64,000 nt of DNA from Maridesulfovibrio sp050916235 (lineage in GTDB: Bacteria > Desulfobacterota > Desulfovibrionia > Desulfovibrionales > Desulfovibrionaceae). The translations under genes were made by a program, and so were the position numbers. Positions 36,098 to 45,161 of the stretch are shown here, in pieces. The notes below the pieces were generated by a model. The model was not told where the DNA came from. It did not search any database and saw only the letters and a program-made list of their open reading frames with translations. Numbering within the stretch: the first letter of the stretch is position 1; the number at the start of each line of letters is the position of its first letter. The stretch covers positions 1,240,001 through 1,304,000 of the forward strand of contig NZ_CP104854.1 in assembly GCF_050916235.1 (NCBI RefSeq), in the 5' to 3' direction.

Positions 36098-37029
36098 TGG
36101 AAAATATGAGAGATGCTTTCGGCAAGGTACTTACCGAGCTTGCTGCCAGCCGTGACGATTTCGTTGTCCTTGATGCCGATGTAGCCGGAGGAACCGGAAC
36201 CTACCATTTTCGTCAGGCTTACCCGGACCGTTTCATCCAGTGCGGCATTGCGGAACAGAACATGTTTTCCATGGCCGCAGGTCTTGCGGAATCAGAAGTG
36301 ATTCCCATTGTGACCTGCTACGCTGTCTTCGCTTCCATGCGCGCCATCGAACAGGCCCGCAACTCCATCGCCTACCCTGAATTCAACGTCAAGATCGCAG
36401 CCAGCCATCTTGGGGTTGATGTCGGCCCCGACGGAGCTTCGCATCAGGCTCTTGAAGACATTGCCATTTACCGCAGTATACCGCGCATGACTGTAGTCTC
36501 CCCCGCTGATCCTGTTGAGTTGAAGGCAATCATGCCATATCTGCTGGATACCCCAGGTCCTCTATACCTGCGCACAGGACGCAGCCCGCTGCCCAATGTC
36601 TTCGATACGGATACAGTTTTTGAGCCCGGCAAGGCCAATGTCCTGCACGAAGGCGAAGACGCAACCATCATGGCTGTCGGGGTCATGGTTCACCGGGCAC
36701 TTGAAGCAGCCATACAACTCGCCAAAGAAGGTATTTTCTGCAGAGTGCTGAACATGTCCTGGCTTAAACCCATGGATGAGGAAGCTGTTGTAAAAGCCGC
36801 GCGTGAAACCGGTGCCATCGTGACCTGTGAAGACCACAACAAGTATGGCGGACTCGGAGGAGCCGTGATGGAAATAGTCTGCGAGAACCATCCGGTTCCA
36901 GTGGAGCGGGTGGCGATTAATGACATTTTCGGCGCGTCAGGAGAGCCGGAAGATCTGGCCAGAGCATATGGACTTATGCCTGAGGATATTGCTGAAGCGG
37001 TCCGCAAGGTCATTAAACGCAAGGCTTAA
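36097..37029 (+). CDS. Transketolase C-terminal subunit
   Basis: 310 residues containing the pyrimidine-binding and C-terminal domains of transketolase. Key pieces: DADVAGGTGTYHFRQAYPDRFIQCGIAEQNMFSMAAGLA with the catalytic Glu in IAEQN, HLGVDVGPDGASHQALEDIA, LYLRTGRSPLP, and CEDHNKYGGLGGAVMEIVCE. Forms a heterodimer-type enzyme with the preceding gene, from which it is translationally coupled. A second, diverged pair lies at 62431-64000. Confidence 0.88.
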   Translation: MENMRDAFGKVLTELAASRDDFVVLDADVAGGTGTYHFRQAYPDRFIQCGIAEQNMFSMAAGLAESEVIPIVTCYAVFASMRAIEQARNSIAYPEFNVKIAASHLGVDVGPDGASHQALEDIAIYRSIPRMTVVSPADPVELKAIMPYLLDTPGPLYLRTGRSPLPNVFDTDTVFEPGKANVLHEGEDATIMAVGVMVHRALEAAIQLAKEGIFCRVLNMSWLKPMDEEAVVKAARETGAIVTCEDHNKYGGLGGAVMEIVCENHPVPVERVAINDIFGASGEPEDLARAYGLMPEDIAEAVRKVIKRKA

Positions 37030-37044
37030 ACAGTGTGGTAGGAA

Positions 37045-37078
37045 ATGCCTCTGGCGCCCTGCTGAGGCATCCTTGGAA
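37045..37078 (+). repeat. Dispersed intergenic element, copy D (short)
   Basis: atgcctctggcgccctgctgaggcatccttggaat-like stretch matching the head and tail of copy C without its central hairpin. Its presence argues against a start of the next gene at 37078. Confidence 0.35.
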
Positions 37079-37119
37079 TGGCATCAAGGTCAAAAGCTCT
37101 GAATTCGAAACAACACTGC

Positions 37120-38649
37120 ATGAAAAAAACAAGACTGCTCATAATAGGCACGGCCCAACAGCAATATATCAAAAGTTATATTGCCAAGGTTGACCGGGAG
37201 ACGACCGAAATCCACCTTCTGGTTCCGGAAAGGGACAGAAACGTCTATCCGTCAGAAAAAACGACGTACTTCAACGGAACATTTCATCCGCTTTTCACAC
37301 CGCTTCTAAAGTGCATGCTCTCATTCCGACCTGATGAAGCAGTCATTGTATGTGGAATGATTTATGACCATGACAATGTTGTCCGTGCGGTGAACTTTTA
37401 TTCATGCTTCTGGAACCTGCAACTGAACATCGCTGTCAGGGAAAACAATTATGATGCCGCGCCTACCCTAAGACCGAGTCCAACAATGGAAATTCTGAAA
37501 TGGGTTGGACTGGGCATCATTGCCATAGCAATCAAAGCATTTCGGCCGCTAATAACTATCAGGGTTGGCGAAATTTACTCCTCTAGACTCGGCCATCTGG
37601 CAATGGAATGCGAGATCTACCTTTCCGAACGGGACACAGGACGTTATCGCAACTGTCTTGATCTTTTTTATTTCAAGGACGGCAGGGTTGCCAATAAAAC
37701 TCTGGCTGACTTGTATTGTAGGCAAATGAAGATCTCCCCGAAATATTCTCTCATCCTCGATGCCATAAGACGAAACAACCTGACCAATAACCACGAAATA
37801 ATCCTCAATACCCGTAGGGTGGCTTCTGTGCGTGATGTTGAATGCGTAATGCAGCTAACGGACAACCATCTGGAATTCAACAACGCTGAACGCGCTAAAG
37901 GACTAGCAGGGGTAACAGATCTCGGCCTTTCTTCGGTAAAGCCTCACGTGTGCCTGTTCGGAAGGGACCCGGCCTATCTTGGAACTAAGAACCCAGAACA
38001 CCACGATGCCGATATGCAGGAAGTCCGGGACATGAACATCAACAACCTTAAACCATGCGCCGAGTTCCTGCTTGACGAAGGATACAACGTTCTGCGAATG
38101 GGCTGCGAAGTCAAAGCCCCCCTTGAAATAATGAGAGATGGCTTCATGGATTACTCTACCAGCGGAAAAAGGAGTGATTTCATGGATGTCTACCTGACGG
38201 CAACCTGCAAATTCTTCGTCGGGATACAAAGCGGACTCATGCATGTACCTATGGTTTTCAGAATACCTTGTGTCAGTGTTAATGTCGTCCGCCTTGAAAT
38301 AATTCATTTCTGCTCTCCTGAAGACCTGGCTATATTCAAACTGCTCTGGTCCAAATCCAAAAAACGAATTCTCACGGTTAAGGAACAACTGGAATCAGGG
38401 ATAAGTCGTTGGCGAGTGGAACAATTTGCCAACTCCGACATTGAGGTTATCGACAACACTGAAGATGAAATCCTTGAAGCAACAAAGGAAATGCACGCAA
38501 GGGTAAACGGGAAGTGGACTACGAATGAAGAAGACATGGAACTCCAGAAGAGGTTTCACTCCCTCTTCAAGCCTTCATATCTGAATACAAAATTTGTCAC
38601 TCCGGTAAGCACATATTTCCTGCGCAAGCACGAAAAGGAACTGTTTTAA
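37120..38649 (+). CDS. Putative glycosyltransferase, TIGR04372-like
   Basis: 509-residue protein resembling the TIGR04372 group of glycosyltransferases found in polysaccharide and flagellar loci. Recognisable elements: DTGRYRNCLDLFYFKDGRVANKTLADLY, PHVCLFGRDPAYLG, LLDEGYNVLRMGCEV, YSTSGKRSDFMDVYLTATCKFFVGIQSGLMHVPMVFRIP. The last part corresponds to the nucleotide-sugar side of a GT-B-like fold. I prefer the ATG at 37120 (MKKTRLLIIG); the in-frame ATG at 37078 falls in a dispersed element. Donor and acceptor unknown. Confidence 0.72.
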   Translation: MKKTRLLIIGTAQQQYIKSYIAKVDRETTEIHLLVPERDRNVYPSEKTTYFNGTFHPLFTPLLKCMLSFRPDEAVIVCGMIYDHDNVVRAVNFYSCFWNLQLNIAVRENNYDAAPTLRPSPTMEILKWVGLGIIAIAIKAFRPLITIRVGEIYSSRLGHLAMECEIYLSERDTGRYRNCLDLFYFKDGRVANKTLADLYCRQMKISPKYSLILDAIRRNNLTNNHEIILNTRRVASVRDVECVMQLTDNHLEFNNAERAKGLAGVTDLGLSSVKPHVCLFGRDPAYLGTKNPEHHDADMQEVRDMNINNLKPCAEFLLDEGYNVLRMGCEVKAPLEIMRDGFMDYSTSGKRSDFMDVYLTATCKFFVGIQSGLMHVPMVFRIPCVSVNVVRLEIIHFCSPEDLAIFKLLWSKSKKRILTVKEQLESGISRWRVEQFANSDIEVIDNTEDEILEATKEMHARVNGKWTTNEEDMELQKRFHSLFKPSYLNTKFVTPVSTYFLRKHEKELF

Positions 38650-38663
38650 GCAAACGAGGTAAA

Positions 38664-39872
38664 ATGCATACTCCAACTATTCTGATTCAGGCGTCATCAA
38701 GGGCATGGAGCGGAGCACCGGACTGGTGCATGAACGAAATAGACGGCCATCCGGTGGTAGCAATGACCATCAGGCGGGCTCTGGAAAAATTTCCGGAAGC
38801 CGACATAAGAGTCATCGCGCCCGAGTTTGACCGGGGTGGAAGGCTTAATGATGTTCCGGCAATGTTTCCTGAAAGCAAAGTCAGCATATTTTACGGTCAT
38901 GATGAAAGTCCCCTTCAACGCATGATCAACGCAATCTGGGACAAGGAAGACAGCACAAGATTCATCAGGGTTGACGGCCTGCATTTCGGATGGCTTCCTG
39001 AGCATGCGGAGCTGATGCTTGATCTCGCCGAAAAAAACGGTCTGGACTGCGTGAAAATGCCTGACGATTTTCCCATTCAGCTGACAGCGGATGTATACCG
39101 GCTGGGTGCATTGAAGAAAATGTCTTCGATGCTTGAAGAAAATGGGAATTGCAGCGTGTATAAAGTGCATCCCAAATTTTATATGTTCAAGCACGAAACA
39201 GAATTCAGCACCAGCAGGCTGAATGAATTTCCTCCTGTTGACGACCACTGGCTGCAGACATGCAGAGAAACAGCCAAAGGAGTCTACACGGCAGAAAGAA
39301 TGGAAGCAGGCAGGGAAAAAAGCATCAAGGCCGGAGATCAACTGACCTTCCATTATGAACTGGCACTTGATTACATTGAGAAGGGTTGCAACGTACTGGA
39401 TTGTGCCTGCGGACCCGGCTACGGAGCCCGCATTCTGGCCCAAAAGGCCGGACAGGTCATTGCCGCCGACCTTGACCTTGAAACAGTGCGTAAGGCCTCC
39501 TCCGGAAAATATTTTGACAACATATCCTTCCAGACTGCCAACGCTACCGACCTTGATTTCGCAGAGGGTAAATTCGATGCCGTAACGAGCTTCGAAACGG
39601 TTGAACATGTCGACCCGGCATCATATTTCAAAGAAATGCATCGGGTAATCAAGCCCGGAGGACAACTTATCCTGAGTACCCCCCAGAACAGTCTGGGGCA
39701 TATTCCGGTCAATTCCCAGCACCTGCGCGAATTCTCCCTTGAAGAAATCATCGCTCTCTGCTCGGAGAACTTCGAAGTGGAAAAAGTGATCGGGATTAAA
39801 CAGGGCCGAATTATTTTCCCGGATGACCCCAAGGGCCAGAATACATTTATAGTCTGCCGCAAGGCGGAGTAA
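38664..39872 (+). CDS. SpsF-like nucleotidyltransferase-methyltransferase fusion
   Basis: 402 residues in two parts. Residues 1 to about 235 look like a CMP-sugar-synthetase/SpsF-like fold (ILIQASSRAWSGAPDW, GHPVVAMTIRRALEKF, PLQRMINAIWDKEDSTRFIRVDGLHFGWLPEHAELML) but with a changed N-terminal loop lacking the standard RxxSxRLPGK. Residues about 236-402 are a class I SAM methyltransferase (NVLDCACGPGYGARIL, VTSFETVEHVDPASYFKEMHRVIKPGG, STPQNS). The fusion suggests modification of an activated sugar or sugar acid. Three bases separate it from the ATP-grasp gene. Confidence 0.72.
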   Translation: MHTPTILIQASSRAWSGAPDWCMNEIDGHPVVAMTIRRALEKFPEADIRVIAPEFDRGGRLNDVPAMFPESKVSIFYGHDESPLQRMINAIWDKEDSTRFIRVDGLHFGWLPEHAELMLDLAEKNGLDCVKMPDDFPIQLTADVYRLGALKKMSSMLEENGNCSVYKVHPKFYMFKHETEFSTSRLNEFPPVDDHWLQTCRETAKGVYTAERMEAGREKSIKAGDQLTFHYELALDYIEKGCNVLDCACGPGYGARILAQKAGQVIAADLDLETVRKASSGKYFDNISFQTANATDLDFAEGKFDAVTSFETVEHVDPASYFKEMHRVIKPGGQLILSTPQNSLGHIPVNSQHLREFSLEEIIALCSENFEVEKVIGIKQGRIIFPDDPKGQNTFIVCRKAE

Positions 39873-39874
39873 AC

Positions 39875-41104
39875 GTGAAGAAAACCCTGATAATGATCGG
39901 AGCCGGGCTGGAAACAGTCCCGGCTATCCAAAGGGCTGTGGAACTGGGAGCCCATGTAGTTGCAATGGATCTCAACCCGCACGCCCCGGGATTCAAATAC
40001 GCCCATGAGTCTGTAATCGGCTGTGTCTATACACCGGATAAAGCCGTTGCCGCTCTCAACGAGTGGGCGGCAAAGGGAGGCAGGCCGGACGGAGTCATGT
40101 GCGCAGCGGTTGATGCCCCGCACACGGTAGCGGCTGTTGCCGATCATTTCGGACTCAAGGCTGTAAGCCGTGAAACTGCGGCCCTGGCCACTGACAAACT
40201 GGCTATGAAGGACCGCTTCAGGGAGGCCGGTATTCCGATTCCCTGGTACAGGGAAATCTTCAGTGCAGCAGAATTTTATGAACTCCTGCAGGAACGGCAG
40301 GAAACCCTCGTAATAAAACCGGTGGACAGTCGCGGGGCGCGCGGAGTCCTGCGAGTTGTTCATAGGGCAGCGAATATGCCGTCTCCAGAATGGGCTTTTG
40401 AACATTCCAGAAAAGAATCACCCACCGGCCGGGTTATGGTTGAGAGCTATCTCGACGGTCCCCAGATCAGTACCGAAGGATTCGTGGTTGAGGGAAAGGC
40501 CTATACACCGGGATTCTCCGACCGTAACTATGAATTTCTTGAACGCTTTGCCCCGCATATTATCGAAAACGGCGGACAGCTTCCGTCATTTTTACCGGCG
40601 GAAACCAGCCAGGCCGTAAAGGAACTCTCCGGTCGTGCAGCCATAGCTCTAGGCATTGAACACGGTGTCGCCAAAGGCGATATGGTTGTACACAAAGGCA
40701 AGCCTTACGTTATTGAAATGGCCGCCCGGCTTTCCGGCGGATATTTCTGTTCCCATGAAATCCCATGGAACACCGGTGTCGATTTCGTGGGCATAGCCAT
40801 ACGGCTGGCCCTTGGAGAGACCCCAAGCCCGGATGAAATGACCCCCAAATTCCAGAAAGGAGTGGCCCAGCGATACCTTTTCCCGGATAAAGGCAGGGTC
40901 GTGTCCATCAATGGGGTCGAAGAAGCCCGCAAAATTGAAGGGATTCGCATGGTCGAAATCCGCACGGAAATCGGTGCTGAAATATCTGCCGCCACCAGCC
41001 ACCCGGCTAGGTCAGGAGTGGTTATGGGTGTTGCAGAAACCATGGAAAAGGCTGTTGAAAACGTTGAAAAAGCCGTTAAATGCATCAGAATAATTACCGA
41101 ATAG
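39875..41104 (+). CDS. ATP-grasp family ligase
   Basis: 409-residue ATP-grasp enzyme (carbamoyl-phosphate-synthase-L/PurK-like). N-terminal Rossmann part (IMIGAGLETVPAIQRAVELGAHVVAMDLNPHAPG), then TDKLAMKDRFREAGIPIPWY, the ATP-binding LVIKPVDSRGARGVLRV and the Mg-binding VIEMAARLSGGYFCSHEI. The family joins a carboxylate to an amine or similar nucleophile via an acyl phosphate. Here it may attach an amino acid or other group to a sugar. GTG start at 39875 with GGCGGAG upstream. Confidence 0.83.
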   Translation: MKKTLIMIGAGLETVPAIQRAVELGAHVVAMDLNPHAPGFKYAHESVIGCVYTPDKAVAALNEWAAKGGRPDGVMCAAVDAPHTVAAVADHFGLKAVSRETAALATDKLAMKDRFREAGIPIPWYREIFSAAEFYELLQERQETLVIKPVDSRGARGVLRVVHRAANMPSPEWAFEHSRKESPTGRVMVESYLDGPQISTEGFVVEGKAYTPGFSDRNYEFLERFAPHIIENGGQLPSFLPAETSQAVKELSGRAAIALGIEHGVAKGDMVVHKGKPYVIEMAARLSGGYFCSHEIPWNTGVDFVGIAIRLALGETPSPDEMTPKFQKGVAQRYLFPDKGRVVSINGVEEARKIEGIRMVEIRTEIGAEISAATSHPARSGVVMGVAETMEKAVENVEKAVKCIRIITE

Positions 41105-41108
41105 CACG

Positions 41109-43064
41109 ATGAAACTTTTCGCAATATTTCATCTCAATCTCATGTTCTCCTCCATTCCAGAAGAGGACCGCAGAACAGTGATAGACCGCTGTTACCGTCC
41201 ACTGTTGCGCATCTGCGAAGAGGACAACATTCCGCTGGGAATTGAGGCAAGCGGCATAACTCTGGAGATGATTCAGGATCTAGCACCGGAATGGATCGAT
41301 CATTTTAAAGTGCTACTGGAGAATAGCAAAGCTGAACTTATAGGCAGCGGTTACGGACAAATAATAGGACCGCTTGTTCCAGCCTCAGTAAACAGTGCTA
41401 ATTTCAGGCTGGGCATGAAAACATATGAACGGATTCTGGGACAAATCCCCCGAATTGCGCTGGTCAATGAGCAGGCCTGGTCTGCCGGACTGGTTGAGCA
41501 CTATATTGAATCCGGCTATGAAGGAGTGTTCATGGATTATGACAATCCGGCCCGTTTTTTTAACTGGCCTGAGCACATCCAGCATCTGCCTCAACGAGCC
41601 CTTGGGGCTGATGGCGAATCAATTCCCATGCTCTGGAGCAGGTCAATGGTGTTCCAGAAACTGCAGCGTTTTGCTCACGGGGAAATAGAGCTGCCTGAAT
41701 ATATCGATTACATAGAAAACCTCGGCAAAAAAGATGGATGGCTGGCAATTTACGGAAACGATGCTGAAATTTTTGATTACCGTCCGGGAAGATATAAAAC
41801 GGAAGCGGTTTTTGGGAGTAAAAGTGAATGGGAAATAATGTCCCAGGCCTTTTCCGCCCTGAAACAACATGGACACTCTTTTCATTTACCTGCTGAGGCC
41901 CTTTCCGATATTGATCTGCCGGGAGCCGGAACTCCTCTTTCGCTGTGCAGTGCAGAACAGCCTGTACCGGTCAAAAAGCAGAATAAATACAACCTGACCC
42001 GCTGGGCGGTGAGTGGACGTAAAGATTTCATCATGAACTCGCTCTGCCGGGCCGTAGCTGCAAAACTTGAAAAAATGGAGCCATCACAAACTACGGAAGA
42101 ACTGTGGCGCGAACTCTGCTTCTGCTGGTCCAGCGATCTTCGTACCCACATTACAGAAGAAAGATTTCGCGATGCAGAGAACAGGCTGGCAAGTCTGGCT
42201 GATGCAGTAGGGGGGATTGTCCACCAGCCTTCTTTTGAGATCTCAGGACAGCGGGTTGAGCTGAACGGACGCTTCATATCTGTGAACGTGGGGAACACCT
42301 CGGTGGTACTTAACACTGCAAAAGGGTTGGCCATTCACTCCGCGGCATTCGCCGCCCATAATGGAAAACCTTCGTTTGGTACCCTAGAGCACGGATACTT
42401 CAATGACATCGGTCTTGGGGCAGACTTTTTCTCCGGTCACCTTATACTTGAAGGTCCGGGAAACCCAAAGGAAACAGATTTATCTCGCGTAGAACCATTC
42501 AGAGATGAAAATGCAGAGTATGTGCAGATTTCTGCAACCATCGACATACAACAGGGACGGATAGACAAAGCTGTCAGAATTTACAAAGACAAACAGCAGA
42601 TAGACGTGCTCTACGCCTTCAGGCTTAAACAGAAACCGGAAGGCTACATCAGGCTTGGGCATATTACACTGCTCACAGCCAACCATGACCGCGAATCTCT
42701 ATTCTATGCGGCATCCAGCGGCGGACAGCAGGAACATTTTTCACTGGCAGACAGATCGTTCGATCATAGCAATAATGTTTCTTTTCTGGTATCTTCCTCC
42801 CAAGCAACAGGGATGACCGACTCCAAACTGGTCATAGGGGGGAAAAATACAGCTCTTGAAATCAGTCCGCTGAATCCTGAGCATGCATATATTGCAATGA
42901 TTACTTGCCGACAAGCCGCCCCATCTCCATTTGTCAGGGTGGCTTTTTCCATGCAGGAGCTTGATGAAACCTGCAGGAAAACTATGTTTGGGCACGAACA
43001 GTTTATTTTTTCTACCGGCTTCAGTATAAAGCCGCACCCAAAGGCAACAGACTATGTTCAATGA
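41109..43064 (+). CDS. Glycoside hydrolase family 57-like protein
   Basis: 651 residues. The N-terminal about 330 residues look like a GH57/polysaccharide-deacetylase-type barrel: IFHLNLMFSSIP, GIEASGITLEMI, ELIGSGYGQIIGPLVP, the nucleophile region ALVNEQAWSAG (candidate Glu) and YGNDAEIFDYRPGRY (candidate acid Asp). The rest is beta-rich. No signal peptide, so cytoplasmic. It overlaps pseB by 11 bases, placing it firmly in the pseudaminic acid locus. Role could be trimming, transglycosylation or a non-hydrolytic sugar modification. Confidence 0.68.
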   Translation: MKLFAIFHLNLMFSSIPEEDRRTVIDRCYRPLLRICEEDNIPLGIEASGITLEMIQDLAPEWIDHFKVLLENSKAELIGSGYGQIIGPLVPASVNSANFRLGMKTYERILGQIPRIALVNEQAWSAGLVEHYIESGYEGVFMDYDNPARFFNWPEHIQHLPQRALGADGESIPMLWSRSMVFQKLQRFAHGEIELPEYIDYIENLGKKDGWLAIYGNDAEIFDYRPGRYKTEAVFGSKSEWEIMSQAFSALKQHGHSFHLPAEALSDIDLPGAGTPLSLCSAEQPVPVKKQNKYNLTRWAVSGRKDFIMNSLCRAVAAKLEKMEPSQTTEELWRELCFCWSSDLRTHITEERFRDAENRLASLADAVGGIVHQPSFEISGQRVELNGRFISVNVGNTSVVLNTAKGLAIHSAAFAAHNGKPSFGTLEHGYFNDIGLGADFFSGHLILEGPGNPKETDLSRVEPFRDENAEYVQISATIDIQQGRIDKAVRIYKDKQQIDVLYAFRLKQKPEGYIRLGHITLLTANHDRESLFYAASSGGQQEHFSLADRSFDHSNNVSFLVSSSQATGMTDSKLVIGGKNTALEISPLNPEHAYIAMITCRQAAPSPFVRVAFSMQELDETCRKTMFGHEQFIFSTGFSIKPHPKATDYVQ

Positions 43065-44034
43065 CAAATCGATTCTTATCACCGGCGGAACCGGATCATT
43101 CGGGCAGAAACTGGTCGAGACCATCCTCACCAGATATCGTCCCAAAAGGCTTGTCATTTTCAGCAGGGATGAGCTTAAGCAGCATGAGATGCAGCTCAAA
43201 TTCCCTCCACGGGATTATCCGTGCCTGCGTTTCTTTCTCGGAGATGTTCGAGATCCAAAACGCCTTTGCCGCGCCTTCAACAAAATTGACGTAGTCTTCC
43301 ATGCGGCAGCACTGAAACAAGTCCCGGCGTGCGAGTACAACCCCTTTGAAGCGGTAAAAACCAATATTCTGGGAGCCCAAAATATCGTTGAGGCTGCCAT
43401 TGACCGGGGTGTTTCGAAAGTCATAGTACTCAGCACGGACAAAGCAGCCAACCCGGTAAATCTCTACGGCGCAACCAAGCTTTGCTCGGATAAGCTTTTC
43501 ATTAACGGCAACAGCTATGCTGGAACGGACGGTACACGGTTTGCTGTTGTCCGCTACGGTAACGTTCTGGGCAGCAGAGGAAGTGTCGTCCCGCGGTTTC
43601 TTAAAGCAAGGGAAGAAGGCGTTGTTCGCATCACCAATCCGGATATGACCCGTTTCTGGATTACCCTTGACGGGGCTATCGACTTTGTCATCAACAGCCT
43701 TGAAGTCATGCAGGGCGGAGAAATCTTCATTCCAAAACTCCCCAGCATGAGTATTGGAAACATGGCGGAAGCCCTTTGCCCGGATTGCAGATGGGATGTA
43801 ACAGGGATACGCCCCGGCGAAAAGATGCACGAGGTTATGGTTCCTCTGAATGAGGCCCACAACACCTACGAGTATGACAAATACTATGTAATAATGCCTC
43901 CCTATCAATTTTTTGAACGGGCCAAACCTCTCTGCTCCGGCTGCAAGGTACCAATCGATTTTGAATACAGTTCCGATACAAACACACAGTGGCTGAGCAA
44001 GGACGATCTGCTAAAACTGGTGTCCAGCAAATGA
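43054..44034 (+). CDS. pseB: UDP-N-acetylglucosamine 4,6-dehydratase (inverting) PseB
   Basis: First step of pseudaminic acid synthesis: C4 oxidation, C6 dehydration and C5 inversion of UDP-GlcNAc. 326 residues with TGGTGSFG (10-17), FSRDELKQHEMQ, LSTDKAANPVNLYGATKLCSDKL (Asp129, Lys130 and Tyr138 at the catalytic positions), RYGNVLGSRGSVVP, MTRFWITLD and IRPGEKMHEVM, which agree very closely with characterised PseB. The stop overlaps the pseC start by four bases (ATGA). Confidence 0.95.
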   Translation: MFNDKSILITGGTGSFGQKLVETILTRYRPKRLVIFSRDELKQHEMQLKFPPRDYPCLRFFLGDVRDPKRLCRAFNKIDVVFHAAALKQVPACEYNPFEAVKTNILGAQNIVEAAIDRGVSKVIVLSTDKAANPVNLYGATKLCSDKLFINGNSYAGTDGTRFAVVRYGNVLGSRGSVVPRFLKAREEGVVRITNPDMTRFWITLDGAIDFVINSLEVMQGGEIFIPKLPSMSIGNMAEALCPDCRWDVTGIRPGEKMHEVMVPLNEAHNTYEYDKYYVIMPPYQFFERAKPLCSGCKVPIDFEYSSDTNTQWLSKDDLLKLVSSK

Positions 44035-45161
44035 TCCCTTACGGCAGACACATCATAGATGATGAAGACATCGCGGAAGTCGTCAAGGTTCTCAAATCAG
44101 ACTGGCTGACCACAGGGCCGGCGGTTAAACAGTTTGAGAATGCCGTAGCCGCATATACAGGTGCGAAAGAAGCTGTAGCTGTATCCAACGGAACCGCCGC
44201 TCTTCACGCAGTAATGCATGCCCTGGGCATTAAAGAAGGCGACGAGGTGATCGTTCCGCCCATTACCTTTGCAGCATCAGCAAACTGCGTTGTCTATACA
44301 GGCGGCACCCCTGTCTTTGCAGATGTAGAGGAAGACACTCTGCTTCTTGACCCAAAGGAAGTAGAGAAAAAAATCACCCCTGCAACCAAAGCGGTTATTG
44401 CTGTTGACTATGCCGGACAGACCTGTGACTACGACAGGCTCCGGGAAGTCTGCCAAAAGCATGAGATTGTTCTTGTGGGGGATTGCTGTCATGCCATCGG
44501 GGCCAGAGACGAACATGGCAGAACCGCAGGGACAATAGCCGACATCTCCGTCTTCAGCTTCCATCCGGTAAAGCACATTACTACCGGAGAGGGAGGCATG
44601 GTTCTGACTGATGACGCAGACCTTGCCCATAAAATCCGCACGTTCCGCAACCATGGTATAAACTTGGACGCATCGGCACGTTCACAGAAATGCACCTGGA
44701 TATACGAAATGCAGGAGCTGGGCTTCAACTATCGCATCACAGATATTCAGTGCGCACTGGGAATCAGCCAGCTCAAAAAGCTTGACCTTTTTTTAAAATC
44801 CAGACGGGCTCTTGCATCGCAATATGATGAATTTTTTGCGTATACGCCTGAAATAGATCCTCTGATGACTAAATGCGGGGTTGAACACGCCTATCATCTG
44901 TATGTTGTCAGAATCCCGGCCGAAAAACGAGAAAAGGTTTTCGAGCGCATGCGGGAAAAAGGAATTGGCGTAAATGTTCATTACATACCTGTTCATTACC
45001 ATCCATACTATCGCCAAACCTTCGCTACGTCTGAAGGTTTCTGCCCTGTTGCTGAAGCAGCATACGAAAGGCTGCTGACACTGCCGCTCCACCCGGCCAT
45101 GAATGCTGATGACGTTAATTTCATTGCCAAAAAACTGATTGAGGCTTTGAAGGAATCGTAA
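44031..45161 (+). CDS. pseC: UDP-4-amino-4,6-dideoxy-N-acetyl-beta-L-altrosamine transaminase PseC
   Basis: PLP-dependent aminotransferase, second step of pseudaminic acid synthesis. 376 residues of the DegT/DnrJ/EryC1 fold: LKSDWLTTGPAVKQFE, SNGTAALHAVMHALG, VIVPPITFAASANCV, GDCCHAIGA, and the PLP lysine Lys181 in FSFHPVKHITTGEGG. IPVHYHPYY near the end is typical of PseC. The ATG at 44031 gives the family N-terminus (MIPYGRHIIDDEDI); a longer in-frame ATG at 43989 would lie within pseB. Confidence 0.95.
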   Translation: MIPYGRHIIDDEDIAEVVKVLKSDWLTTGPAVKQFENAVAAYTGAKEAVAVSNGTAALHAVMHALGIKEGDEVIVPPITFAASANCVVYTGGTPVFADVEEDTLLLDPKEVEKKITPATKAVIAVDYAGQTCDYDRLREVCQKHEIVLVGDCCHAIGARDEHGRTAGTIADISVFSFHPVKHITTGEGGMVLTDDADLAHKIRTFRNHGINLDASARSQKCTWIYEMQELGFNYRITDIQCALGISQLKKLDLFLKSRRALASQYDEFFAYTPEIDPLMTKCGVEHAYHLYVVRIPAEKREKVFERMREKGIGVNVHYIPVHYHPYYRQTFATSEGFCPVAEAAYERLLTLPLHPAMNADDVNFIAKKLIEALKES

